Assembly (NCBI GenBank): GCA_021325365.1
Contig: JAJPHF010000077.1
Coordinates: forward strand, 62,001-126,000
Origin: Pseudomonadota bacterium
GTDB taxonomy: Bacteria > Chloroflexota > UBA6077 > JAJPHF01
Direction of reading: 5' to 3'
Length of the DNA: 64,000 nucleotides
Both the position numbers and the translations under genes were made by a program. Of this stretch, positions 8,809-16,853 are shown in pieces (position 1 is the stretch's first letter; every line of letters starts with the position of its first letter). Below the pieces are notes generated by a model. The model did not search any database. It was given only the letters and a program-made list of their open reading frames with translations, and was not told the origin of the DNA.

Positions 8809-9017
8809 CGCCGAGTGTGGGAGCGCCGGGCGCCGCGCCCCGCCGATCGCGGGCGGCAGGCGCGCGGCGGGCGCGCCGGGACGCCTGGCCGCACGCCGGC
8901 CAGACGGACCGAGCGCGGTCCGCCGCGCCGGCGCGAGCACTGGTTAAGTGTACACCGCACGGGCGCCGCGTTCGGGGGCCGCCGAGCGCGGGGCGAGCGC
9001 GACCACTGGATGCAGGA

Positions 9018-9045
9018 GGGCCTCCCGGCGACTACCGGGAGGCCC
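9018..9045. terminator. Hairpin terminator after the DUF11 surface protein
   Basis: Perfect 11-bp stem GGGCCTCCCGG (9018-9028) / CCGGGAGGCCC (9035-9045) with a 6-nt loop, 28 bp past the stop of the minus-strand gene. Confidence 0.65.
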
Positions 9046-9072
9046 CCACCTGCGGACGGTCGTGCGGTGGCG

Positions 9073-10821
9073 CTACTGCTTGCGGCGCCGGAGCGTGCGG
9101 GCGCCCGCCGCGATGCCGAAGGCGGCGAGGCCGCCGATCAGCAGGAGCACCGTGTCCGCCTCAGGCACCACCGGCACCGCCGGGAAGCCGGCCGGCGGGG
9201 TGACGCCGATGCCGCTCGGCGCGGGTGGCGGCGGCGGCAGCAGCGGTGGCGGCGGCGGCGGGATGAACTCCAGCGGTGGCGGCGGCAGCAGCGGCAGGTT
9301 GATGTTCGCGCCCGGGATCGGCGGCAGGATGCCACCATTACCCGTGACGGTGCCGAACACGCAGACCGGCGCGCCCGCCGTCGCGAAGCAGACGGCCACC
9401 GTTTGGCCGAGCAGCGGGTTGCCCACCGACTGGAAGTTACAGGTGGTCGTGCCACCCACAGCGCCCAGGGCCGTACACAGGAACGGCCCCTCGCCCGGCG
9501 CAACCGGCGCCGCCGTGGTCAGCACGAACGCGGCCGGCGCCACGCCGGCCAGGGCGCCCGCCGGCGCCGCGGCCACGGTGAGGTTCCAGACCGCGCTGCT
9601 CAAGATCGTGACCGAGCCGGTGACACCGCCCGTCACCTGGCAGGTGGTTCCCGGGATCCCCGGCTGGCCGGGGAAGCCCGGCTGGCCCGGGAAGCCGGGT
9701 TGGCCGGGGAAGCCGGGTTGGCCGAAGAAGCCACCCAGGCAGGGGTTCGTGGCGACCGCGGTGAAGCCGCCCGCCTGGAGCACGGGCAGCGCCGTCGCGG
9801 CGGTGGGCGACTGGTTGGTCGGCGTCGTGCTCGTCACCGTGGTCGTCGCGCTGGACGTGGCCGACTGCGGCGTCGTGCCGACGGTGCCGTTGACGGTAGC
9901 CACGTTGGTGAGCACCGAGCCATTGGCCGTTGTCGTGGGCACCAGGGCCACGATGGTAATCGTCGCGCTAGCTCCCGCGCCCAGCGTGCCGATCGTGCAG
10001 GTGACGGCGGCCGTGCCGGTGGTGCCCGTGCACGAGCCGACCGACGAGGTCGGCGTGGACGACAGAGTCATCCCCGCGGGCAGCGAATCCGTCACCGTCA
10101 CGCCCGTGGCGGTAGCCGCCCCGGGATTCGTGACCGTCACGGTATAGGTTACGGTCCCACCCGCGTTCACCGTCGTCGGCGAGCCGGTCTTGGAGATCGT
10201 CAGCTGGTTGGTCGTGGTGCCGGTCACCGTGGTGGTCGTGGACGTCGACACGGTCTGTGCCGTCGTGCCGATGGTGCCGGTGGCGGTGGCCGAGTTGGTG
10301 AGCACGGTTCCGTTCGCGGTCGTCGACGGCACCACGGCCACGATCGTGACCGTCGCGCTAGCCCCTGCCCCCAGCGTCCCGATGGTGCAGGTCACGCTGC
10401 TACCGCCGACGGCGCCCGAGCAGGTGCCCACCGTGGTGGTCGGCGTCGAGGAGAGGGTCATCCCCCCCGGCAGGTTGTCGGTCACGCTCACCCCGGTGGC
10501 TGTCGTGCTCGACACGTTGGTGACAGGGATGGTGTACGTAACGGTCCCACCCGCGTTCACCGTCGTCGGCGAACCGGTCTTGGAGATCGTCAGCGCCGTC
10601 GCCTGAGCCAGCACACTCGCCTGGCCGAAGCCGAAGTGGTGACTGGGCGCATCGACCGACGCCGACGAGTCGGCGACCGTCACGGCGCTCCCGATCGTCA
10701 GCAGGTCGCCTGCCGACGCCTCGCCGGCTGGCGCGGCGCTCGCCGGCAGCGCGAAGCTCACGATGAGCGCGAGCGCCAGCAGCGATACGCCAAGCACGCG
10801 TGACGGGATTCGTCGAGACAT
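9073..10821 (-). CDS. Secreted DUF11-repeat surface protein with collagen-like segment and PEP-CTERM-like tail
   Basis: 582 residues. A signal peptide (Arg-rich start, hydrophobic core, ASAAP cleavage region) is followed by two DUF11-type beta domains (about 80-205 and 208-330) with the shared strand ALTISKTGSPTTVNAGGTVTYT/LTISKTGSP. A collagen-like run of Gly-Gln-Pro-Gly-Phe-Pro repeats comes next (about 365-390), then a Cys-containing beta region and a poly-Pro stretch. The last 32 residues read VPEADTVLLLIGGLAAFGI, then a basic end RRRK. This resembles a PEP-CTERM sorting signal, in which exosortase cuts and anchors the protein. No exosortase gene is in the window. The ATG is preceded by a strong GGGGGG-type ribosome binding site. 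Likely role: cell-surface adhesion or matrix. Confidence 0.8.
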   Translation of the reverse strand: MSRRIPSRVLGVSLLALALIVSFALPASAAPAGEASAGDLLTIGSAVTVADSSASVDAPSHHFGFGQASVLAQATALTISKTGSPTTVNAGGTVTYTIPVTNVSSTTATGVSVTDNLPGGMTLSSTPTTTVGTCSGAVGGSSVTCTIGTLGAGASATVTIVAVVPSTTANGTVLTNSATATGTIGTTAQTVSTSTTTTVTGTTTNQLTISKTGSPTTVNAGGTVTYTVTVTNPGAATATGVTVTDSLPAGMTLSSTPTSSVGSCTGTTGTAAVTCTIGTLGAGASATITIVALVPTTTANGSVLTNVATVNGTVGTTPQSATSSATTTVTSTTPTNQSPTAATALPVLQAGGFTAVATNPCLGGFFGQPGFPGQPGFPGQPGFPGQPGIPGTTCQVTGGVTGSVTILSSAVWNLTVAAAPAGALAGVAPAAFVLTTAAPVAPGEGPFLCTALGAVGGTTTCNFQSVGNPLLGQTVAVCFATAGAPVCVFGTVTGNGGILPPIPGANINLPLLPPPPLEFIPPPPPPLLPPPPPAPSGIGVTPPAGFPAVPVVPEADTVLLLIGGLAAFGIAAGARTLRRRKQ

Positions 10822-10927
10822 AGGCCCCCCTTCTGGTGAATCGACCGTCCGTCGCGGGTGCTAGCAAGCGGCATGCCACGGAGGAGGCCCCGGACGTACC
10901 TCTTTTGGCGTATTCGAGCAGAGTCCC

Positions 10928-10987
10928 GCTGCTCCGCCCGCCCGGCGGAGGCGACCTCGCGGTCGGTCCGGGCGGGCGCGGAGCAGC
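10928..10987. terminator. Inverted repeat/terminator after the PanE-type gene
   Basis: Left arm 10928-10945 and right arm 10968-10987 pair over 18 bp with a 2-nt bulge (core GCTCCGCCCGCCCGG). It lies between the reductase gene and the surface-protein gene, both on the minus strand. Confidence 0.5.
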
Positions 10988-11002
10988 CGCCGGCGCGTCA
11001 GT

Positions 11003-12037
11003 TCACCCTGGGAGCCGCGCGTTCGCCAGCCGCTCGAGCGCTCGCAGGTTGGCCCAGTCCGCGCGGCGCTCGCCGCGCTCGATCTCAGCGACCATCGTCG
11101 CCACACGCGCGTTTAGCGGCATGGGCAAGCCGTGACGCTGGCCAACGCGCACGACTTCGCCCGTCAGGTACTCCGTCTCGCTGGGCCGGTGGCGAAGGTG
11201 GATGTCGCGCCAGATGCCGCTGTTGCCCTTCGCGGAGCCGGTGGGCAGGGCCGCGAACGCCGTCGCCATTTCGCCCGGGGTGCGGGGCAGCATAACGCAC
11301 GGGTTGACGCCGCCATACTCCTCGAGCGTGACCCCCTCGGCCAGCGCCGCCTCGGCGGCCTCGCCCATGATCGCCACGAAAACGCGCTTCGCCCACGCGG
11401 GGGCGAGCTGCTCGCTGGAGGGGGCGTCGACCAGGGCCGTGGCCACCAGGTAGCAGCTGTACACCTGCTTGGCCCACAGGTAGCCCCAGATGTTGTCAGT
11501 CGTGGCGGTCGGCGCCACGTGGCCGAGCAGCCGGGTCAGCCCCAGCAGCCGGGGGCGGAGCTGGCCGTCAAGCTCGCCCAGCCGGAGCTCCCCCTCGCTG
11601 AACCGCGTGACGTGGCCCGGGCCGACGTAATCGGCCACGAGGTGGACCATGCCGCCGACGGTGCGCGCCGCCCCGACGGCCGCGGCGATGCGGTGCTCGT
11701 TCAGGCCGTTCTGCAGCGACACGACCACGCCATCTGCGGACAGGGCGGGCGCGATGACGGCGAGCGCGGCGTCGGTGTGCTGCGACTTCACCGCCAAGAT
11801 CACCCGGCCGAGCGGGCCGGTCAGCTCGTTGGGCAACAGCACCCGCTCGAACCGCACGTGATGGTCGCCCCGGACGCCATCCAGGTGCAGCCCACCGGCG
11901 CGCAGCGCCGCGACGTGCGCCGTCGCCGCCTCGACCACCTGCACGCGCTCGCCGGCCAGCGCCAGACCGCCCGCCACCGTCCCGCCGATACCGCCCGCCC
12001 CCACGACCGTGACCACGTCCTGCTCAACGGTCATCAC
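11003..12037 (-). CDS. Ketopantoate reductase-family oxidoreductase (PanE/ApbA)
   Basis: 344 residues. The N-terminal Rossmann fold has VVGAGGIGGTVAGGLA (residues 11-26) for NADP(H), followed by ILAVKSQHTD and VVSLQNGLNE, both typical of PanE. The C-terminal helical domain carries WAKQVYSCYLVATALV with the usual Lys. Family reaction: reduction of 2-dehydropantoate to pantoate for CoA biosynthesis. Paralogs with other 2-keto acid substrates are common, and no other pantothenate genes are nearby, so I do not assign panE. The gene lies 16 bp downstream of a DinB/MDMPI-type gene on the same strand. Confidence 0.82.
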   Translation of the reverse strand: MMTVEQDVVTVVGAGGIGGTVAGGLALAGERVQVVEAATAHVAALRAGGLHLDGVRGDHHVRFERVLLPNELTGPLGRVILAVKSQHTDAALAVIAPALSADGVVVSLQNGLNEHRIAAAVGAARTVGGMVHLVADYVGPGHVTRFSEGELRLGELDGQLRPRLLGLTRLLGHVAPTATTDNIWGYLWAKQVYSCYLVATALVDAPSSEQLAPAWAKRVFVAIMGEAAEAALAEGVTLEEYGGVNPCVMLPRTPGEMATAFAALPTGSAKGNSGIWRDIHLRHRPSETEYLTGEVVRVGQRHGLPMPLNARVATMVAEIERGERRADWANLRALERLANARLPG

Positions 12038-12053
12038 TGCTCCTCACGTCACC

Positions 12054-12875
12054 CTAATGTCCTGGGAAGAGCGCCTGGAGCGCCAGCGCCTCGGCCCGGT
12101 TGCCGCTGAAGCGGGCGCGGCCGCTGTCCAGCGCCCGCGCGAGATCGAGGCGCCCCCAGACGAGACGCACCCAGGCCTCGACGGGCAGCGCCAGGGTCGC
12201 GTCGGGGGCCGCGGGCGCGCCGCGGCCGCCGCTGCCCACGCCATCTCGAATCGTCAGCGTCACCGGCCCGCCGCCCGGCCCCTCCAGCTCACAGCCGTAG
12301 ACGACGGCGCGCTCGCGGCTCGCGTTGTGGTCCACCATGCGCGCCATGCGGCCCAGGAGGTAGTCCACCAGCAAGGCGGCCGCCTCGGGACGCAGCGTCG
12401 CCTCGGGATCGCGCGGCGCCCGCACGTCCCAATGGTGGAGCGCGGCCTCGCTGAGGCGCTGAGTGGCGAACTGCCAGAGCGTGTGCGGCCCAGCGGGTAC
12501 CGTTACGCTGGTTTCCAGCGCCCCGGCGTCGGCGGCTTCGAGCAGCGTGAACACGGCGTCGATATCGCGGGGGAAACGCTCGGCTAGCTCCGGACCGGAC
12601 ATCGCCCGCATCGCGCGGAAGCGGGCCGCCCGCGCCTCGGGACTGAGATCGGGCGGCGGCGTGCCGGCCAGCGCGTGGCGGACGACGACCGGCGCGCGCT
12701 CGGCGCCCTGGGCCAGATGGCCGGCCACGTCGCGCACCGCCCAGCCGCGACAGGCGCTGGGCGCGTCCCAGGCCGCCGCGTCGCGGCCCGCCCAGTCCGC
12801 GGCCAGCGCGGCCGCTTCGGCGCGGGCCTCGCGCCCGAGCGCACGTACGCGCTCCGTAGTGCTCAGGTCCGTCAT
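12054..12875 (-). CDS. Maleylpyruvate isomerase-like/DinB-type metal-binding protein
   Basis: 273 residues from ATG 12875 with a GGGAGG ribosome binding site. The N-terminal helical bundle has the signature CRGWAVRDVAGHLAQG near residue 45 and SEAALHHWDVRAPRDP near residue 155, whose His residues form the metal site in the mycothiol-dependent maleylpyruvate isomerase (MDMPI) family. The C-terminal part (about 200-273) is a small SCP2-like domain containing VTLTIRDGVG. Family members are thiol-dependent transferases or isomerases. No mycothiol genes are visible, so the thiol cofactor is unknown. Confidence 0.75.
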   Translation of the reverse strand: MTDLSTTERVRALGREARAEAAALAADWAGRDAAAWDAPSACRGWAVRDVAGHLAQGAERAPVVVRHALAGTPPPDLSPEARAARFRAMRAMSGPELAERFPRDIDAVFTLLEAADAGALETSVTVPAGPHTLWQFATQRLSEAALHHWDVRAPRDPEATLRPEAAALLVDYLLGRMARMVDHNASRERAVVYGCELEGPGGGPVTLTIRDGVGSGGRGAPAAPDATLALPVEAWVRLVWGRLDLARALDSGRARFSGNRAEALALQALFPGH

Positions 12876-12997
12876 CGCGCGTTCTCCCTCCCATTTTCGT
12901 GTCGTGCCCATCGCGGACTGTCCGCCCGCCCTGCCGGCGGCCCGGCGGACGGCTGGCGGTGCCGCGCGAGGCCCTCCGGGCGCTGGCGTTGTGGCGC

Positions 12998-13837
12998 TCA
13001 AGCCGGCCCGAACGGCAGGGCCTCGAGCGCCTGGGCCACGCCCGCCTCGTCGCAGGTGCCGGTGACGCGGGCGGCGCGCGCGCGCACCTCGGCCGGCGCG
13101 TTGCCCATGGCGATACCCAGGCCGACGGTCTCCAGCATCTCCACGTCGTTGAAGTGGTCGCCGATGGCGACGGTCGCCGCCAGCGGAACGCCGAGCCGCG
13201 CCGCGAGCGCCGCCACGGCCGCGGCCTTCGAGGTCTCGGGCGCCAGCACGTCGAGCACGTGGAAGCGGCGCCCCCACAGCGGGAACGTGTTGCGCGTGAC
13301 GCGGCAGTCGGCGCGCGTGGCCAGCGCGGCCGCCACGCCGTCGAGCCGCGTCTCCGAGTCCATGGCGACCATCGTGAGCGGGCCGACCCCCTCGAACAGG
13401 TCGTCCAGCGGGCGCCGGCAGACGCGCAGCCCGCAGTCCGCGAGGTACAGCGCCGCTAGCTCGCCGTCGAGGTCGGCCGGGCCGGCGATGACGACGTCGC
13501 CGAGGCGTGGCGGCGGGAAGGCGACGACCTGCGCGCCGCTGGCGGCCATGATGCCGGCCGCCGCGTGGGCCGCGGGCAGCGGCAGCGGCGCCTCCGCCAG
13601 CACCTCGCCGCTCTGCGCGCGCTGCACCACCGCGCCGTTGTGGAGGATGAGCGGCGCGTCCAGGCCGAGCGCCTCTGCGATGGCGACGGCGGCGTGGTAG
13701 CGGCGGCCCGTGGCAATGGCGACGACACAGCCGGCATCCGCGGCCGCGCGGACGGCTTGCCGCACGCGCGGCTGCAGCACTCCCGCCGAGTCCAGCAGCG
13801 TTCCATCCACGTCCAGCGCCAGCAGCCGATAGCCCAC
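12998..13837 (-). CDS. HAD-superfamily phosphatase, Cof type
   Basis: 279 residues from a GTG at 13837 (ribosome binding site GGGGAGAAGAG). HAD motif I is LALDVDGTLLDS (catalytic Asp at about residues 8 and 10), motif II includes AIATGRRYH, and motifs III and IV are near ETSKAAAVAALAARLG and VAIGDHFNDVEMLETVGLGIAMGN. The C2B cap inserted between motifs II and III places it in the Cof/YwpJ group, which hydrolyses sugar phosphates or flavin-type phosphates. Upstream in-frame codons have no good start or binding site. It is divergent from the class II aldolase gene, with 157 bp between them. Confidence 0.87.
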   Translation of the reverse strand: MGYRLLALDVDGTLLDSAGVLQPRVRQAVRAAADAGCVVAIATGRRYHAAVAIAEALGLDAPLILHNGAVVQRAQSGEVLAEAPLPLPAAHAAAGIMAASGAQVVAFPPPRLGDVVIAGPADLDGELAALYLADCGLRVCRRPLDDLFEGVGPLTMVAMDSETRLDGVAAALATRADCRVTRNTFPLWGRRFHVLDVLAPETSKAAAVAALAARLGVPLAATVAIGDHFNDVEMLETVGLGIAMGNAPAEVRARAARVTGTCDEAGVAQALEALPFGPA

Positions 13838-13994
13838 CCGCTCTTCTCCCCGCGCAACTCCCCCGCGTAGTATGCCAGGCGCGGGCCATGCGGGTGAGCG
13901 CCCGCTCGCGGTCGGCGCGCTCGGCGGCGCGACCGCGGGCGCCGGTGGTAACATAAACCGACCTCGCCACCCCCCCACTGTACGAGGAGCGCCT

Positions 13995-14711
13995 GTGGAC
14001 CGACCGGACTTCGCCTCCCCCGAGGTGCGCGAGCTACGCCGTCGCGTGGCGCTGAGCTGCCGCATTCTGGCCCAGCAGGGCCTGGCCGACTACCTGGGCC
14101 ACCCGAGCGCCCGGATCGGCAACACGAGCTACGTCGTTGTCAAGCCGAAGTTCAGCACGCGCATCAAGGGCCACGGCGCGATGACCGCCGAGAACATGCT
14201 GATCGTCGACCTCGACGGCCACGTGTACGTCGGCGACGATCCGCCCCCCAGCGAGCTGAGCCTGCACCTGGAGGTTTACCGCGCCCGGCCCGACGTCGGG
14301 GCCATCGTCCACACGCACCAGTTGATGGCCACGTGCTTCGGCGTCGCCGGCCGCGAGATCCTGCCGATCCTGCACCTCGAAGCGACGCTGGTGGCGGACG
14401 GCATCGCGGTCTACCCCAGCGCGAAGCTCATTACCACGCCGGAGCGGGGCCGGGAGATGGCGCAGGCGCTCGGCCAGCATCGCCTGATGCACCTCCAGGG
14501 CCACGGCATCGTGACCACAGGCCCGCGCATCGAGGAGGCCACGGTAGCCGCCATCATGCTGGAGCGCCTCGCCCAGGCCAACTACATCGCGCACGCGCTC
14601 GGCACGCCGCGAGTCATCCCGCCCGACGAGCTGGCGCTGCTGCGGGCCGACATGCAGCCGCCCGAGGGGCGCTGGGCCTACTACAGCAGCCTGGTCGAGG
14701 AGCCGGCTTAG
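13995..14711 (+). CDS. Class II aldolase/adducin family protein
   Basis: 238 residues from GTG 13995, preceded by GAGGAG. The zinc-binding motif VHTHQ near residue 100 and LQGHG near residue 165 supply the three metal His residues of the class II aldolase fold, and an acidic residue lies in the segment around HLEATLVADG. Family enzymes cleave sugar phosphates (fuculose-1-P, ribulose-5-P epimerisation) or act in methionine salvage and decarboxylation. The substrate cannot be read from the sequence. The only close partner is the divergent HAD phosphatase gene, which could share a sugar phosphate (inference). Confidence 0.82.
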   Translation: MDRPDFASPEVRELRRRVALSCRILAQQGLADYLGHPSARIGNTSYVVVKPKFSTRIKGHGAMTAENMLIVDLDGHVYVGDDPPPSELSLHLEVYRARPDVGAIVHTHQLMATCFGVAGREILPILHLEATLVADGIAVYPSAKLITTPERGREMAQALGQHRLMHLQGHGIVTTGPRIEEATVAAIMLERLAQANYIAHALGTPRVIPPDELALLRADMQPPEGRWAYYSSLVEEPA

Positions 14712-14741
14712 GGCTCACGGAGCGCGCCGGGCGCTATTCGG

Positions 14742-14771
14742 TTGAGCACCATAACGTCGGGCCGCTATACT
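14742..14771 (+). promoter_or_regulatory. Sigma-70-type promoter driving a leaderless GH127-like mRNA
   Basis: -35 TTGAGC (14742-14747), 18-bp spacer, -10 TATACT (14766-14771). The ATG at 14781 lies only 9 nt past the -10, so transcription should begin at or within 1-3 nt of the start codon. Confidence 0.65.
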
Positions 14772-14780
14772 CTCCCGCCC

Positions 14781-16634
14781 ATGCCTAAGAATGGCCTTAA
14801 TTTCCACTCTCGGTGCCGCGGCCCGCGGCTGAGCCGGCGCGCCTTCCTCGGCGCGCTTGGCCTGGGCGGCGCGGCCCTAGTGAGCGGCTTCCGCTCGCCG
14901 CTGTCCGTCGCCGCGCAGACGCCGTCCGCCGCCGACGCCGCGCCGGCCGGGGCGCCGCCGGGCGGCGCGGTCGCGCCGGCCGAGGGACCGCTGGGGCCCT
15001 TCGGCGCCGCCACCCGCCGCGCGCTGGAGGGCCTCCTCGCGCGCCTCGATCCCGCGGCCGGCTATCGCCCGCGCTTCTTGCTCGATCTTAGCGGCGACAG
15101 CGCCCGGCTCGTCCACGACGACTACTGGGACGGCGTGGACCTGGCGGGGCGGACGATCGACGGGCTGATCCGACTGCGCCGGATGGTGGGCGGCGCGGCC
15201 AGCGACGCCGAGCTAAACCTGCGCAACTACTTCCTCGGGCGCCAGGGGGACCTGGGCCTCTTCTACGGCGAGGGCGACGACGCGACGGCGGTGGCCGACA
15301 GCTTCTCGCAGAGTCGGGCGCTCCTCGGCCTTACGGCCTGGCTGGCCGCAACCGGCGACGCCGAGATCGAGGCCCGCCTGGAATGGCTGGTCGACGGCCT
15401 CGCGCAGATCGCCGTGAATCGGGAGGACTACAGCTACTTCCCCGGCCGCGCCTACCGCGGGCGGTGGCTCGACTACGGCCTCGGCAAGGACGAGGCCTAC
15501 GACCACCTGGACAGCTATGGGTACGCCAGCCAGTCGGCGCTCCCGCTGCTGCAGTTCTACACGGTCGCCGGCTACCGGCCCGCGCTGGACCTGGCGGGGC
15601 GGCTGCTCCGGCACTTCGTCTACCACGCGGGCCTGGTCGACGACGACGGGCACTTCGCTGGCGAGACGCATGCCGCGGGCTACCTGGGGATGGCTATCGC
15701 CGCCGTGGGCTACGGCGTGGCGACGGCCAACGCCGCCTACGTCGCATGGGCAGACCGGCTCTACCGCTGGGTGCGCGACAACTCGTCCGAGTTCGGCTGG
15801 GTGCCCGGGCCGCTGGGGCTCGGGCCGGCTTACTTCACCCGCTGGTACAACGCGCCGCCCCGCCACACCTGCGAGACGTGCAGCCTCGCCGACATGCTGA
15901 ATCTCGCGATCGCGCTCGCCACGGAGGGATACCCCGAGTACTGGGACGACGTCGAGCGGTACGCGCGCAACCAGCTCCTCCAGAACCAGTTTGCCTCGGC
16001 CGCGGCGGTGCTGGGCGCGGACGCCTGCGGGCGCGTGCCGTCCGACGTGCAGACCGCGCTGACTGGCGCCTGGGAGAGCTTCGCGCTCCCCTACCGGCTC
16101 CTGGCGCGCCCGGACGACCGGCGGTACGTCGAGGGCTGCTGCTCAGGCTCCGGCGCGCGGGCGCTGAGCCTGGTGTGGGAGCACGGGCTGGAGCGGCGCG
16201 GCGACGCGCTCTACGTCCACCTGGGGCTGAGTCGCGGCGGCGCGCTGGCGGACGTGACCAGCTACGAGCCGACCGCGGGCCGGTTGGACGTAGTGCCGCA
16301 CGCGGCCACGGCCCTCCGCCTGCGGGTGCCAAGCTGGGCGGCGCCCGACAGCGTCGCCCTTTGGGTGGACGACGCCCAGCGGGAGGTCCGCCGCGAGGGC
16401 GGCTACGTCGCGGTGGACGAGGTGCCCGCGGGGAGCCGCGTGAGCCTGCGCTACGACCTCATGGAGCGCACCGAGGCGTTCACTGTCAACGACGAGACGA
16501 CACTGGCCCGCTGGCGCGGCGGCACGGTGCTCGACGTCACGCCGGACCAAGGGCCGGTGCCTATCTACCACCCGCGGCGCACAGCCCTGCTGGCCGCCGC
16601 AGCTGGCCGTGGCGCCGCCCCCTGCGCCCGCTAA
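14781..16634 (+). CDS. Tat-exported GH127/DUF1680-like glycoside hydrolase
   Basis: 617 residues. A Tat signal has Arg19-Arg20 in LSRRAFLGALGLGG, then an Ala/Pro-rich linker (about 45-75). The catalytic region is an alpha/alpha barrel. ETC (Glu365, Cys367) and GCCSG (Cys453, Cys454) match the Glu-x-Cys plus Cys-Cys zinc site of GH127 beta-L-arabinofuranosidases, where one of the paired Cys is the nucleophile. The C-terminal beta region has LRLRVPSWA near 515, as in the family. Start chosen at ATG 14781: it has no ribosome binding site but lies 9 nt behind a good -10, so the mRNA is probably leaderless. Likely role: hydrolysis of arabinofuranosides or related glycans outside the cell. Confidence 0.72.
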   Translation: MPKNGLNFHSRCRGPRLSRRAFLGALGLGGAALVSGFRSPLSVAAQTPSAADAAPAGAPPGGAVAPAEGPLGPFGAATRRALEGLLARLDPAAGYRPRFLLDLSGDSARLVHDDYWDGVDLAGRTIDGLIRLRRMVGGAASDAELNLRNYFLGRQGDLGLFYGEGDDATAVADSFSQSRALLGLTAWLAATGDAEIEARLEWLVDGLAQIAVNREDYSYFPGRAYRGRWLDYGLGKDEAYDHLDSYGYASQSALPLLQFYTVAGYRPALDLAGRLLRHFVYHAGLVDDDGHFAGETHAAGYLGMAIAAVGYGVATANAAYVAWADRLYRWVRDNSSEFGWVPGPLGLGPAYFTRWYNAPPRHTCETCSLADMLNLAIALATEGYPEYWDDVERYARNQLLQNQFASAAAVLGADACGRVPSDVQTALTGAWESFALPYRLLARPDDRRYVEGCCSGSGARALSLVWEHGLERRGDALYVHLGLSRGGALADVTSYEPTAGRLDVVPHAATALRLRVPSWAAPDSVALWVDDAQREVRREGGYVAVDEVPAGSRVSLRYDLMERTEAFTVNDETTLARWRGGTVLDVTPDQGPVPIYHPRRTALLAAAAGRGAAPCAR

Positions 16635-16700
16635 AGCGCTGCTCTTCCCGCTCGGAGGCCCCGCATTCGCCAGCGCCCATGCCCCTCGCTCGGCAAGCAG

Positions 16701-16738
16701 GCCGGCCCGCTCGGCCGTCGCGACGGGAGCGGGCCGGC
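16701..16738. terminator. Hairpin terminator after the GH127-like gene
   Basis: Perfect 12-bp arms GCCGGCCCGCTC (16701-16712) and GAGCGGGCCGGC (16727-16738) with a 14-nt loop, 66 bp past the stop. Downstream at 16791 a TAGAAT -10 may serve the next gene, and an imperfect 8-bp dyad AAGACCAT/ATGGTTTT lies at about 16802-16821. Confidence 0.55.
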
Positions 16739-16853
16739 GCACGCACGCCCGACGCGGTCTGGCCGGCCGAAAGGCCGCCCTCGCGGGTGCTAGAATCCAT
16801 TAAGACCATTCTTATGGTTTTGCCGGCGAAGGGTACAGAAAGGAGCCGCGGAC

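Noticed and set aside
8686..10803. Very long plus-strand open frame opposite lysS and the DUF11 gene
   Set aside because: The translation is Arg/Gly-rich low complexity, has no binding site, and is antisense to well supported genes; typical of GC-rich DNA.
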